NCBI GenBank assembly: GCA_037576195.1
Contig: CM075101.1
Coordinates: forward strand, 40,982,001-41,046,000
Length of the DNA stretch: 64,000 bases
Reading direction: 5' to 3'
Source: Phytoseiulus persimilis
Lineage: Eukaryota > Arthropoda > Arachnida > Mesostigmata > Phytoseiidae
The position numbers and the translations under genes are program-made. Below are positions 51,524-62,234 of this stretch, piece by piece; position 1 is the stretch's first letter; each line of letters starts with the position of its first letter. The notes below the pieces were generated by a model. The model made no database searches and was not told where the DNA came from. It saw only the letters and a list, made by a program, of their open reading frames with translations.

Positions 51524-51568
51524 AGATGATAATAATAATAATAATAATAAGCAGGGATAATAATAATG
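51524..51568 (+). repeat. AAT microsatellite
   Basis: Interrupted ATA/ATAATA repeats (about nine perfect triplets, a short break, then four more) in otherwise mixed sequence. Confidence 0.9.
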
Positions 51569-52824
51569 CTCAAACGTTCCATTCGTTGGAAAGTTGTTCT
51601 ACTATTGAGCTGGCGATAAGGAGATCAGCGGCCGGAAAAACTCGGAGCCCGGCAAAGCTATTCGGGGTTATTGACTTGCGGACACACAGACGGTGGCTAG
51701 CTGTCCAAGGGTCACCGGAAGGTCGACCCTGTTCTGCGTCCATCTGCGTCTCCCCACGTTCTTAATCTCCCGTTCGGGCTCCCGGGTAGTTTCCGTTCAT
51801 CTCTTATTTCTCTTCTTTTGACAATCTTCCTGCGGAGATCAATGGCTTGCCATTTGGTCTTCGAGACACCGCCAGAATATTGAGAACCCTCTGATCGAGT
51901 CCACCTCATGTTTGGGAGCTGTGATCCGCCAGTGACGTCGGTCTTTCGGTTGTTCCTTTTCTACGGGAGAATCGAGGAGGGAATCGAATCAGGAAGTCGA
52001 TTCGGCAGAATCGGAATTAGGAAAAACACGAAATCTCTCGTTCCTCGTCTAGTCAGTCGTACGACAAAGTTTGTGGGAGCCGATGACGCCGTGAGAATGA
52101 ACAAAAATTGTCCAAAGTAAACCAAAGTTCCGCCTGTTCGACGACAGCACTGAGCCAGCCGATTTGTCAGACGTTTTTACGCAATGTTGGATTCATGATG
52201 ACTCTGCTCGAACGTTCGTTCCTCCAAAACTCCAACGGCCACGCTGGGGTTCATCCCACGAGCGAACGACGTCACATGTCGAGACCATGGAGCTGTGGAC
52301 TTGCCCGGCTAAGCCGATAGGCTAGAAAAGGTCCCCGATCCCCCGTGGAATTGGCGGCCCGTGCAACGCCAGGGTAGGAGGCGAGTGTCGAACATTAACC
52401 TCAAAGCTCGCGGTTGTTCACCGGGCGAACGCGGGCGGGCGGGCGCGCACCTTGTCAACTTGTGTGAAACATTCTTCCGGCAGACGTAAAACGGCGGGTG
52501 GCGTCTAACCGTGGCTTCGTCCGTCTGATCCTTGTGTTATGTCTCCCGGGGAAGTGAGTAGCATTTGTTCGCGCCGGTGCCCCTCTCCGGAAGGGTGGAA
52601 AGACGCTCTATGTGCCACGGCTATATTACCGATAAACACCGCTGCGCGCTTCAGTTTGTTGGTTTTCGGTGTTTCCAGCGGTGCTGCCTTTCGGATTACT
52701 CGGATTCGGTGTTTGTTGTGCGACCGTCTTACGGCAAAGACGTCGACGCCTTCGGTGACCTCTAAACCTTCGTCGAATACCTGACGACGGCGACTCGGTC
52801 GTCGTCCGTTGCCGCTAGCGCAGC
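51569..52824. other. Upstream region of the chitin-binding gene
   Basis: No gene was recognised. The stretch is GC-rich towards 52430-52450, with GGGCGGGCGGGCG-like runs. A GTGAGT donor match at 52555 and an acceptor-like GCTAGCGCAG directly before the start codon at 52825 would allow a 5' UTR intron of about 270 bases. That is inference from splice signals only. Confidence 0.4.
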
Positions 52825-53832
52825 ATGAAATACCTCGCGGTGGCCGCTATCGCCGCGGCGGCACAGGGCGTGCTGGGCCTCAACGTGCACGATTTCCCCA
52901 AAACATCGTTCTCATGCAAGGACAAGAACGCGGGCGAGTACTACGCCGATACTGAGCTCGCTTGTCAAGTTTACCACATCTGCACCGTCGGACAGTTCAA
53001 CCGACTGACGAAAATGAGTTTCGCCTGCCCAAATGGCACGCTCTTCTCGCAAAGTTCCCGCATCTGCAACTCCGAGGATAAGGTTCATTGTCCCCTCTCG
53101 GAGCGCTACTACGATAACGTGCAAGGAACCATCGACACGCAGGGTGACTATAGAAATGTCTTCCAACTGGATCAGCAAGCCCTGTTCCCTCTGGAGCCTC
53201 GAAGACCAGCCGCCGCGAGACGTCCCGCTCAACAGGACGATGACGATTATGAAGATGAGGTGTCCTCGACAGCTGCTCCGCGTAGGCCTCAAAACCCGCG
53301 ACGACCACCGGCGCGCCCGAGCACGACCACTGCCGCTCCCGCGATCCGTCAACGCCCACCCCAGCGACAATTCACTCCTCAGATCCCATCCTCTCAGCAG
53401 GCTCAGTTCCCGCAAGCCCCCGCTCCTCAGACAGGTCCGCAGGAGCAGCGCCCGCTCGCCGGGAACTTCCTCCCGCCCAGGCAAGCGAATCCCCGCAGCC
53501 CCCAACCTGCTGCCGTCCAACCACAGTTGACCAGCGTGACGCAATCCCCTATTCAGTATGCTGCACCAGACAGAGCCGCATCTCCTGGAGCTCCTTTCAT
53601 CCCGCAAGGGCCAGCCTCAGCACCGACTTCGCAAACTCAAGCTCCGAACAGGCTCGTCGTGACTCGTCCGAATCTACGCCGACCCACCCCCCTGCAGGGA
53701 GGAACTCCATCAACAACGACGTCGACTCCGGCCCCTCGGCCTACCAGCACGACCGCGGATCCCAACGCCGAGTACGAGTACTACGATTACGAAGAGCCTG
53801 CCGAAGGTCAGCAGAATGCCAATAACCAATAG
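52825..53832 (+). CDS. Secreted chitin-binding (peritrophin-A, CPAP1-type) cuticular protein
   Basis: This is a single coding exon of 335 residues. Residues 1-18 (MKYLAVAAIAAAAQGVLG) are a signal peptide. One CBM14/peritrophin-A domain follows, with six cysteines at 31, 47, 53, 68, 81 and 89 in the spacing C-x15-C-x5-C-x14-C-x12-C-x7-C, which binds chitin through aromatic side chains. The remaining 240 residues are low complexity: an acidic patch (QQDDDDYEDEV, near 135-145), long Pro/Gln/Arg/Thr-rich stretches like a stalk or mucin spacer, and a C-terminal acidic tyrosine cluster (EYEYYDYEEPAE). One such domain plus a long tail defines the CPAP1 class of cuticular proteins, which act in the extracellular matrix of cuticle or trachea. 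ATG 52825 starts the signal peptide directly. No canonical poly(A) signal was spotted nearby. Function within CPAP1 is not resolved. Confidence 0.93.
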   Translation: MKYLAVAAIAAAAQGVLGLNVHDFPKTSFSCKDKNAGEYYADTELACQVYHICTVGQFNRLTKMSFACPNGTLFSQSSRICNSEDKVHCPLSERYYDNVQGTIDTQGDYRNVFQLDQQALFPLEPRRPAAARRPAQQDDDDYEDEVSSTAAPRRPQNPRRPPARPSTTTAAPAIRQRPPQRQFTPQIPSSQQAQFPQAPAPQTGPQEQRPLAGNFLPPRQANPRSPQPAAVQPQLTSVTQSPIQYAAPDRAASPGAPFIPQGPASAPTSQTQAPNRLVVTRPNLRRPTPLQGGTPSTTTSTPAPRPTSTTADPNAEYEYYDYEEPAEGQQNANNQ

Positions 53833-56800
53833 AAAGCAAGAGCATTGACTCGTGCCGCCCATGAACACCGATGCGTCTCTTCGGATGCTTCATCCACCGT
53901 CTCATGTCAGACGGCATGCAACTTGACAACAATCATACATCGGAAGAGAGGGGGATCAGAGCGACAGAGACATGAGCGCGAGGAAGACGCTAGGAAAAGC
54001 CACTGCGAATAGATGAATCGAGACCGAAGCGAAGTAGACGAGGAAAGCCGCCTGGATATAGACTGAATGCTGAGCACGAACTGATGTTTCCACACTGACC
54101 AAAGGTCCAGCAGATGGCCTCCATAATCATCTAAGTCATTCCCATACCATCACCAACACCACAGACGCCATCGTCCTGCAAATAGTACGACACCCGTCAA
54201 CGATTTGTCGAATCATTCCCTCAGCGGAACGCCGACCGCGGACACATCACACCACGCTCTAGCCTACGTGGGAGGGACCTGTCAAAAGCTGGAGATAGAA
54301 AACTGTGGCATAGCGTTCTTCCCCAACACTTAAATTATTGTATTCAGCTCGATTGTGACTGTGAGAGAGACGATGCCATTCGCTTAGTAATGGATGGAAT
54401 CTGACGATACTTGGCGATGTGCTTGAGGGAACCTTGGCTCAACGATTCTGGCATGACTCGATTCTGGGAACGACTTCGGGACGTTAGGTAGAAGAGAAGA
54501 AGATTTTGATACGGAACATTCCGCTGTTAAGACAGGTGCCATCGTTATTCTGCCACGGTTGTGTTGACTTCTCGAAGGTCGTTGCATACTTGATCATTTT
54601 TATCATGATTCTCTTTGAAGTCATTTGCCTGGATTGTTTCCCTCTGGTCGGGTAATGAGAATAATCGTTATTGCTGTTGTTATTAATATAACCGTTATTA
54701 TCCCTCTCCATCCTTTGGGGTCTTTCTTGAGTTCCAGTTCTGCCAATCGTTTCAGCAACGATTTAGTAAGCTGGGGAGTTGTTTCGGGAGCGCGTGCGTT
54801 TTTGTCGATCGGAATCGTTAGTCTCTGCTTTCTTCACTGCATGCAGTTCATGGAAATCGCGCAGAGCAGTCGATTCAGCTCTATTACGAGGAAAACGCGC
54901 GGACGTTCGAAAATATGCAAGCTAGGTTTTTTTTTTGAAGAGGACCAATAACAGATACAGCATCTGTTGTTTCGCATTTCTAACTTTCTTCGGAATGTCT
55001 TTCGTGAGCTTCGGCTGCTGTTGAGCTCATGTCTCTATTCGCGGAATACGCCGCTCCTGGTGACGGGTTCCCAAATCTGAACTTGTGGCAGTATCCGTTG
55101 TACCTTGAGGGTCTAACGGTCATGGGACCTCGGCAGCAGAAATTCATCCAAAGGAATCGGATGCTGTGAGATTTTACATTGTCAACAACCAAGAACTCCG
55201 TGATTTGATCCAGAAAAAAGCGTCCGTGTGCGAAATAACTCCAGCGCGTGCATCGATGATTCTGTGACTTCTACGCCGGGTCGATTGTCACGCGGTGAGG
55301 TTTATTTTGTTACTTTCCCACCGAGATAGTCCTCCGATTCCACACGGATACGTGTTCACCTTCGCGACACTACCTTCCGGCACCCTTGAAAATTCACAAG
55401 ATTGCTGAGCTTTGGATAGCATTGCCCTGAGACCTCAAGCGGAGAAATGTGCACCGCAGCGTTCTCAGATTGTTTCAATCCGACTTGATGTTGTTCTTTT
55501 CTCAATCGATCCATTGGGAACGATTCGAGAAGCATTCCGGAGATAGACGTGCCGCGATCCCGTGTAGAATGCCCGGAGTACAGACCGATGATCTGTTCGA
55601 ATCTCTGATTGCGCCGGGAAGTCAGTCAAAATGAAGAAAAACCGCGACGATGAACACCAGCTATGTTCCTCAGTCGTTGGCTAACATCACCTGTCGTTCG
55701 ATCCGCGTTGGAGACGAAAAGGCGACACCCGACCCAATTTTTGAATCCAGGTATAATTTGGACAGTACCAGGATGGATTTGTCGTTCAACGGTGCTATTT
55801 CGAGGTAGCGCTTGAAGTGTCTTTCGATGTATTCGGTGTTATGCTGGTCAGTTCGCTTGGTCAACCGCGGTTACGCAGAGACATGTCCACATTTGAACGT
55901 AGAAACTCCGTAAATGGCTAGGGGTGAATAGCGATCGCTTGCCCGACGATTTGTTGATCCATGCGCTTTTCATTCGGCCGGACTTTTGATCTGTGCGCTC
56001 GTCCGTTCGCGGCGAGGCAACTCATTGCAAGAGCAGAAGGTCAATAATTACCGAATGCCACATGACACGATCGTGGCGAGCGGAGGCTTCAGTTTTTTTC
56101 TTTTCATTTCATTATCATCTTACGTGGAAAAGCGCTCTTTCGAGGCTTGGTCGGTCGAAAAGCCCGCTCACCCGCGCGGTTTCAACTGCGACCCGCGCTC
56201 CTGTCGGCGGGCCACGCTGTCCACGACCGCAAAGTCCGCAACGTTCGACAAAAGGTTGACGCTTGTCGTGATTGACAGTTGCCATCCAAGCATTGGCCCG
56301 GCCCAATCGTTTGTTCGCTCATATCTCCATCGTTTAAGTCGTCGGCTCGTTTGTTTGGCAATCGTCTTGCGGACAAAAGAAACCCAAATCAGTTTTGTAA
56401 CACGAGAATCAATTTGCTTGACACAAAGACCAGTGCCGGAACGAACCCAAACGGAGAGTACCTTCCCAACAGGCCCAAGCACGCGTCTCCGATCCAGCCC
56501 GGTCGAGTTCCGTGTCTAATTATTGCATACTTAAGAACCCATCAAGGCTTGTGGTCGTCGCAGCAAGGAACAAAAGTTACTCATCATCAGGCGATCGTTA
56601 GGCGATTCGATCATTCCATGAGTCGAAAAATGATTGCTGTGGGCGTGCGAGGTGCTCTGTATGGTGATTGTGCTTTTTACCGAAGCTTGACGGACGGACC
56701 TTCTGGTATCGGCAATGTATGAGAAGTGCAAGGGTCTCCGCGAGGGAGGCGTTCGCATTTTGCCGCGACACGGAGCCTGACATCGTGCTGGTACAGGAGT

Positions 56801-58044
56801 GCGGAACGCATGCAAATCCGCATTTCAGAGCGGAATCCCCGAAACTGCACGAGCCAGTATTCCAACACGACGATCTCGGGTGGGCTCGTTTGCGGCGACA
56901 ATTTTCTCGCTTGTCCCCATGGCTACAACATTCTGAATTACCATCGCCGGGTGCACGCCTCGGCATGCGGAATGGGGAAGCACAAGCGTGTATTATTGGC
57001 AGGGTGGGATATTGAGCCAGATATCTCAACACTTGCTTTCCCGCTCGAGCCCACCGAGTTCTCGACGACCAGCGAATACAATCATTGTCAGTATGTTTAT
57101 TCTGCGCTTTCCCCGCGAGTGGTCGACCACTGATAACGCACTACTTGGCCACATTTATCAGTCGCGAGCGCCGCTTCCCCGCTGTGCTCGCGGCTGCTGC
57201 AGCCCGCGCTTTCCATTGAAGTTAGAATAGTTCGGTTCATATCGACTCGAACACCACGTTTGTAGGAAAAGGACGTGACGATCGATTCCGTGCTTGTGTC
57301 AGCACCCAAAACCGGAATGTCGGGGTTTCCAGCTCCAGAGACTTCACAGCACACAATTCTCCTCCTGAGAAAACAATTCTTACCTCAAATCAGATCGGGA
57401 CGGAATTTCCGAGACATGGCGAGAGTTTCTCGAACCGCTGCAGCAGCAGCCGTCCATCCGATCGGCAGCTGACGATTTCAACCGTTTGGAGAGTTCGTGT
57501 GAAATTCCGAGCAGTCAGAGGATTCGTTAGATTCACTCTCGGTTATAGTGTCTGAGCCTTCCACGCGCGGTTCACGTTGCAAACTGAACTCAATGCGGAT
57601 AGAACAACTTTCGGTGAGCAAAAGTTGCCCACTGGACTTTCGGAAAGATGATTAGCCTCAAATTAATTAATGAATCCCCCGTTGATACAATGGAAGAAGC
57701 CCCGACAAGGTCCTTTTCTCGGGTGCAATACTGATTGCTGTATTCGTTAATTACGAACACGCGCTCCTAGACGAGCAAAGGAAAGCCATACGAGAAGACG
57801 AAGAAGATCTATGCCAATCGCGAAACGTGAGTCGGGGTATCAAGATGAAGCAACACGAAGATTACTTCTGATGCTCAGAAGAACCTTGCGTTCGACACAG
57901 CTACTGGCACGCAGTAACGGTCGCGCCTGGCGAAATCACTGCGTCGCCAGATCGATGACATTATATCACACCAGATAAAGACTAGGGTGAAAAAAGAAAA
58001 AGCTTACATTAATAGCTGGAGCAGGCGACGATCTGATATCATTA
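53833..58044. other. No recognisable gene; 3' region of the chitin-binding gene
   Basis: The first few hundred bases should hold the 3' UTR of the chitin-binding gene. At 54655-54951 (+) a true ATG opens 98 residues with two hydrophobic segments (MRIIVIAVVINITVIIPL and FLSIGIVSLCFLHC). The first is largely a degenerate ATT/GTT repeat, so it may be fortuitous. The frames at 55986-56519 (+) and 56668-57133 (+, containing REAFAFCRDTEPDIVLVQEC, faintly endonuclease-like) are open but unsupported. Confidence 0.35.
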
Positions 58045-59409
58045 ATGGCGACGAGGCCTGGGGCTCCGAAGGACGTCGTCACCAACAGTCAAGGTCATCA
58101 GCTGGATCGTAGCGGCGGCGGTACTCGTTGGTTGTCGTCAAACATCATCGAGATAACTTCTCCGCTTCTTTCTGCCACTCCCCATGAGATATGGCGCATT
58201 GATTTGAATCCACTCTTCAACGACGATGGAATCGAGCGCTCTCTTAGTTGGAAGAGAATAAAGCCCTCGGTGCTACTCAATCGAAAAAGCACCGAGGGAG
58301 CGGAGAGCGATTCGAGGGACACGGTTCGCTTGGCAGCCCTTGTCATCTTGACCACCCAGCCTGAAGAGTTGTTCGTGCTTCAACTTGACAACCGTAGAAT
58401 GCTCACGCTCTCATTCTACATTCCAAATTCAGATGTTCGAAAAAGCTGCCGTAGCTGGTTGAGCGGCTTCGGTTCGTCCTTGGGTTGATTCGCGCCCAAC
58501 GAAATGATCATGTCGATGGCGCAAGTCCACCTGCTTCAGGAAGGTGATCGAGGAGGGTTCCGGCACATTCAGAGTCTGTATGGACCTGGTGGACCTTCTG
58601 AAATCGCAGGTGCTCGTTCCGTTCGTTAGCCGAAAGAGTCGGAGAGGTTCTCCCACTTTTCCGATGCGGTCTGCTCTCACGGGCCGATTCCGTTCGACTC
58701 CAGAAAGAATTGTTCAGTTCAGCTTTTGCGTGATGGACTTCGTATACACAAACTCGCGACGGGGAGTTCGGGCTCAGAGCTGGCAACGCGGGCACTCAGG
58801 AAGCTGTGCTTCGAGGGGCGAAATATTCGGAATGAATCCGTTCGCGTATTTGAGCTCCTTCGCAGTTTGTTTGCCGTCTGGTCGTTGCAGATGCGGTCGC
58901 CAAAGCGGGAAGGCAGATCACGACAGAGCTCTGACCGCGTGAGAACTTCTCACACTTCACATACTTCTAATACACAGAGGTTTACCACCGGTTCTCGTCG
59001 CCGTCGGAGTGACGGTGCCCGCGACGTTCAGGAAAATGTGAGCGTCCCCGACTGTTGGCAGCATAGTTCCGAAAGTTACCGTCTCAAGTTCAGCCGCATG
59101 GTTGTCTGCGAGCAAAGACCAGGAAATGTTTCAGCATGTCTGACCACGCCTCGAGCGATCGGCACGCTATTCCTCTGTGTCCATCGTTTCGATTTCGTCT
59201 CGAAAGGAGGTCTCTACGAGCTCATTGACCTGGCAACGATAGACGCACGAGAGGTCGGTACGTCGGTTGCCGCAACGGCCTCGTCACGTGACATCGACCA
59301 CTTTCGGCTCCGAGGGAAGAGCGGGGAGCTGAGCAATAACATCACCAAATCTTGGATCGAGCCAGGACTGGAGGAAGACCTTGACCTGTCATGGAGACGT
59401 TTTCAGTAG
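58045..59409 (+). CDS. Unrecognised gene or pseudogene with a 455-codon mostly open frame
   Basis: One plus-strand frame runs from a true ATG at 58045 to a TAG at 59409 with only two in-frame stops, both in the middle part. About twenty would be expected by chance. The first 147 codons (MATRPGAPKDVVTNSQG to SWLSGFGSSLG) and the last 260 (PKESERFSHFSDAVCSHG to LDLSWRRFQ) are uninterrupted and protein-like. The last part contains the stretch FLCVHRFDFVSKGGLYELID. Either the stops lie in short introns or the gene has decayed; no phase-compatible intron was found. No domain, signal peptide or membrane span was recognised. The reverse strand is partly open too, so orientation is probable, not certain. 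Confidence 0.4.
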
Positions 59410-59703
59410 AGTAGAATCGTCCGAGGTTGCGTCCAATGACCAAAAGCGGAATGTGGGCTCGTATAAGCCTCCGATTGTGTCTGAAGCCGGCCAATTTCCT
59501 ATGCCAGAGGCCACAGCTTCCCTCCCGAGGATTTCCACTTCCGGTTCGGAATCGCGTCGCGTAGAGCTTCTATAGAGCTCCAACCAAGCGCCTTTCAAGC
59601 AGTCGTCTCCCAGTGCGGATTCTGTTCGGAGTCTTCCGTCAACGACGACAGAAAGGAGTTCGAGTAGGCAACGACTGCCGCTGAGAAATTTCACTTGTGG
59701 CAT
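59389..59703 (-). CDS. Unrecognised open reading frame, 104 residues
   Basis: This frame has a true ATG at 59703 and is uninterrupted to TGA. It is acidic and protein-like (MPQVKFLSGSRCLLELLSVV onward, including IGGLYEPTFRFWSLDATSDD). It converges tail-to-tail with the plus-strand frame ending at 59409, overlapping it by about 20 bases. No domain was seen, and it may belong with the minus-strand frame at 60048-60341. Confidence 0.25.
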   Translation of the reverse strand: MPQVKFLSGSRCLLELLSVVVDGRLRTESALGDDCLKGAWLELYRSSTRRDSEPEVEILGREAVASGIGNWPASDTIGGLYEPTFRFWSLDATSDDSTLLKTSP

Positions 59704-59835
59704 TGTTGTTTCAAAATCGCTGACACCTCTTGTTAACGGTGGAATGCTCAGACACGGTGGGCGGGAATGTTCGCGGACCTTCGGTCAGACAGTTGTAGAG
59801 AACGAACATTGCAACGCGCGTTCCAACAATGTTGA

Positions 59836-60264
59836 ATGATGTCTCTTTTGTGGCGGGGTATCGGCTTTGAGCCACCCGTACACGGAATGCGCAGCGCGAA
59901 GACGCCCCTTGTTCACTTCAAAGATTTCCTGTTTGTTTCATTCGCGAAGTGGTCGACCATCTCGCACGACTGCTTACGACGCCAGTCGTTTCGAACAAAA
60001 GATTCAGATCGTCAAGACGTTAGCGAACGGTTTATCGCTGATCCGCATCACACGATTGCGAAGCTGTTTTCCTCTTCTACGTACTCATCCGACCGACCGC
60101 AGCCTGGACTGGGATTTTTCTCATCCAGCATTGGGGGTACCACGATGTACTCCCGATGGAACTGTAGAATCGCTCGGGATCTGACTCGAAGGAGGATTCC
60201 CAGAGCCAACAGATCGGAAGAGTTTGGCATGCTAGAACCCCCGACACTGCATCGAACTATGTGA
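59836..60264 (+). CDS. Unrecognised open reading frame, 142 residues
   Basis: The frame starts with two consecutive ATGs and is open to TGA, with no domain (MMSLLWRGIGFEPPVHGMRS onward). It overlaps the minus-strand candidate at 60048-60341, so at most one of the two is likely to be real. I slightly favour the minus strand for its composition. Confidence 0.15.
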   Translation: MMSLLWRGIGFEPPVHGMRSAKTPLVHFKDFLFVSFAKWSTISHDCLRRQSFRTKDSDRQDVSERFIADPHHTIAKLFSSSTYSSDRPQPGLGFFSSSIGGTTMYSRWNCRIARDLTRRRIPRANRSEEFGMLEPPTLHRTM

Positions 60265-60341
60265 AGATCAGCTAAAGGAAATACTGTTTTCTCGCTGAAA
60301 GCGTGCTCTTCAACCCTAAGAAGGACGCTCTCCAAGGCCAT
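60048..60341 (-). CDS. Unrecognised open reading frame, 97 residues
   Basis: A true ATG opens a balanced sequence (MALESVLLRVEEHAFSEKTV onward to VEEENSFAIV) with a central hydrophobic stretch (SSDLLALGILLRV). There are no family motifs and no partner exon. Confidence 0.25.
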   Translation of the reverse strand: MALESVLLRVEEHAFSEKTVFPLADLHIVRCSVGGSSMPNSSDLLALGILLRVRSRAILQFHREYIVVPPMLDEKNPSPGCGRSDEYVEEENSFAIV

Positions 60342-60943
60342 GCAAACGATTCCCGTTCGCTATTTCATTCTATCAAATGCTCCCATGTTGGTGTCGGAGA
60401 TTCGTTCGCCACGAGCACAACCTCTGGAAGTGGGATGCCCGGATTTTGGAAGAGCATGCCCGACTATCCTCTCGTACTCCTGGAAGGCGCCCGTCCAGAA
60501 GAGAGCCGCGAAAAGAAAGCGATCCTTTCATCGCGGGATCGACGAACGAGATCAAGAAAGAACTCGCCACTCGGAAAATGATACTGAGCGAGGTTCATTC
60601 TCCTGAGAAGAGAGATAGAAGAATTCTCCTGATTTGAACTCGGAGGGGAGGCGAGAAGAATTCTGACGATAACGCGGGGAACATGACACAACTGAGCAAG
60701 AAACTCAGGAACAACACTGAGCGCCCAAATGGGGGGCTTGTGCCGGGAAGAGACTTTCCTGTTCCATTTGGAAAGTACCTGAGACAGACGACGTCGGAAA
60801 ATGGCTGATTGTTCCAGGCTTCAGATTGCCATCTATTTCTTTCTGTTTGATTTTGTCAGTAGCGGGGTGTAGCAAACTTTTCGCACCACGGGTTTGTCAC
60901 TTGCGGCTGCCCCCCGATTTGAACGAAGATAATGGAAACCAAG

Positions 60944-61607
60944 TAGAGTTGGGCAGATTCGAATCACCCTAAGAATAAGGTCAGATTAGTCCCAGAATTA
61001 CCCTTCCAGACTTGGGAAAGTATGATCGGATTGGTCCCGGAATCAGCCCGGTGATGCCGGCTGCTCGAGACATTCTTCAGTAAATTCAAATCAAGTCCGG
61101 TTATTCTCGAGCTCTCTTTCTCGATAGACAGATAGCCTAGGTCAGTGGTTCTCAAACTCCACTGACCCATCGACCCCCTAGGCGACTCCGTTGAAGTTTA
61201 TGGACTGCCGTCCCCCAGGAGATCGACCGTCGACCCTTGATCCACCCACGTGGACGCCAAGAAGTATGGTCAAATCCACCCCGGCATCACCTCTGTGAAC
61301 CGGAGATCGGCCATCGACCTCCTGGGGGTCGATATCGACCACTTTGAGAACCACTGGCCTAGGTGATCTGTACCGACGGCATCACAAGCGGTGATTCTAT
61401 CGTACGCTTGTCCGTCGGTTTCTCTGGCATTGTCGATTATGGTGGTGTGACTCAGAATTCTTTCCAGACTTGGACTCCGGGGCTCAGTCGTCTGCTTCGG
61501 GAAATTCAGCCTGGAATCCACTGATTCGATGATCTTGATTCGAATCATTCACTGATTGGGATAATTTTTTCCATTCGAATCTAAGTGATTGAATCTGCCC
61601 AACTCTA
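60944..61607. mobile_element. hAT-type non-autonomous DNA transposon (outer element)
   Basis: The terminal inverted repeats read TAGAGTTGGGCAGATTC from both ends (17 bases identical, then continuing imperfectly). The element is flanked by 8-base target duplications that differ at one base: AAACCAAG at 60936-60943 and GAACCAAG at 61608-61615. Eight-base duplications and TAGAGTTGGG-type ends are characteristic of the hAT superfamily. No transposase is present. Without the inner insertion and its extra duplication the element is about 442 bases. Inside it carries two diverged units of the 45-bp satellite (about 60980-61060). The one-base difference in the duplications suggests moderate age. Confidence 0.9.
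61143..61356. mobile_element. hAT-type MITE nested in the outer element
   Basis: The ends are inverted copies of CAGTGGTTCTCAAA (14 bases, perfect). Both sides carry an identical 8-base target duplication, GCCTAGGT (61135-61142 and 61357-61364). The 214-base interior has subterminal inverted stretches around TCCTGGGGG and one unit of the 45-bp satellite reading KKYGQIHPGITSV (about 61260-61305). CAGTGGTTCTCAAA is a typical hAT (Charlie-like) terminus. The perfect duplication shows it inserted after the outer element. Confidence 0.93.
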
Positions 61608-62234
61608 GAACCAAGAGTATTGTTCCCGAATCGAGAGCGTACGCGGTCGGCAGACCCCCGCTGAGGACGACGGCCAATGCAACTCGGCACGCGGAGCATG
61701 AGCTCGCGCACCACTCAGTCTTCGTAAGCCGAACGAATTCCCCTCTTCGGGGCGAAAGATCGTCCGGGCTCTGTGACCCAACTCGTAGGTCATCCGCGTG
61801 GTCATCTTCTCAGGTTGGAAACAGTATGACCGTTCTCTGACCCATGTTCCAATTTCCACGCTCCTCACGATCCGGGCCTCGCTGAACAGAGGCAACGCTC
61901 TCGCGCCACATTGACGTGCGTATTTTGCAGCAGGCTCGTGCGTATTCTCTAAAGCCTCACGAAGCGCTCGGAATACGAAACCACGGAACGCCGATCCAGC
62001 TACCCACACACGGACGAGAGGAACGACATCCGAGTCTTGCATAAAATTAACGCGTCGTGTGACACCTTCGTGCAGCCCAAGAGTCAGGTTAAGGAGGGCG
62101 GCATGCCAACCGCTTCTCTCGGAACACGCGGGCATGCTGGCGTGAGCTTCGTGGGTGAGCATGAGGTCGGAAATATCTCGAAATATCCGGCATGAGCTCT
62201 CCAGGGGCCCTTCGCGATCGCGAGTCGGCGTCAT
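61605..62234 (-). CDS. Unrecognised open reading frame, 209 residues, ended by a hAT terminus
   Basis: This minus-strand frame runs from a true ATG (62234, directly after an acceptor-like ACCCAG) for 209 codons (MTPTRDREGPLESSCRIFRD onward). It ends at a TAG formed by the first three bases of the outer hAT element. Composition is protein-like, with a mixed helix-forming stretch (AFRGFVFRALREALENTHEP). No domain was recognised. Past the element, the frame from the empty target site would run only about a dozen codons further before a stop, so the insertion replaces or trims a C-terminus if this is a gene. Upstream, the minus strand remains open in other frames to about 62730, perhaps marking another exon. 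Confidence 0.35.
   Translation of the reverse strand: MTPTRDREGPLESSCRIFRDISDLMLTHEAHASMPACSERSGWHAALLNLTLGLHEGVTRRVNFMQDSDVVPLVRVWVAGSAFRGFVFRALREALENTHEPAAKYARQCGARALPLFSEARIVRSVEIGTWVRERSYCFQPEKMTTRMTYELGHRARTIFRPEEGNSFGLRRLSGARAHAPRAELHWPSSSAGVCRPRTLSIREQYSWF

Noticed and set aside
56700-57015. Plus-strand string REAFAFCRDTEPDIVLVQEC resembling a LINE endonuclease start
   Set aside because: No further endonuclease motifs and no reverse-transcriptase sequence in any frame nearby.
60370-60690. Minus-strand string ASSFLISFVDPAMKG resembling the third membrane segment of ionotropic receptors
   Set aside because: Too short and without the preceding pore or following ligand-binding lobe sequence; chance similarity is likely.
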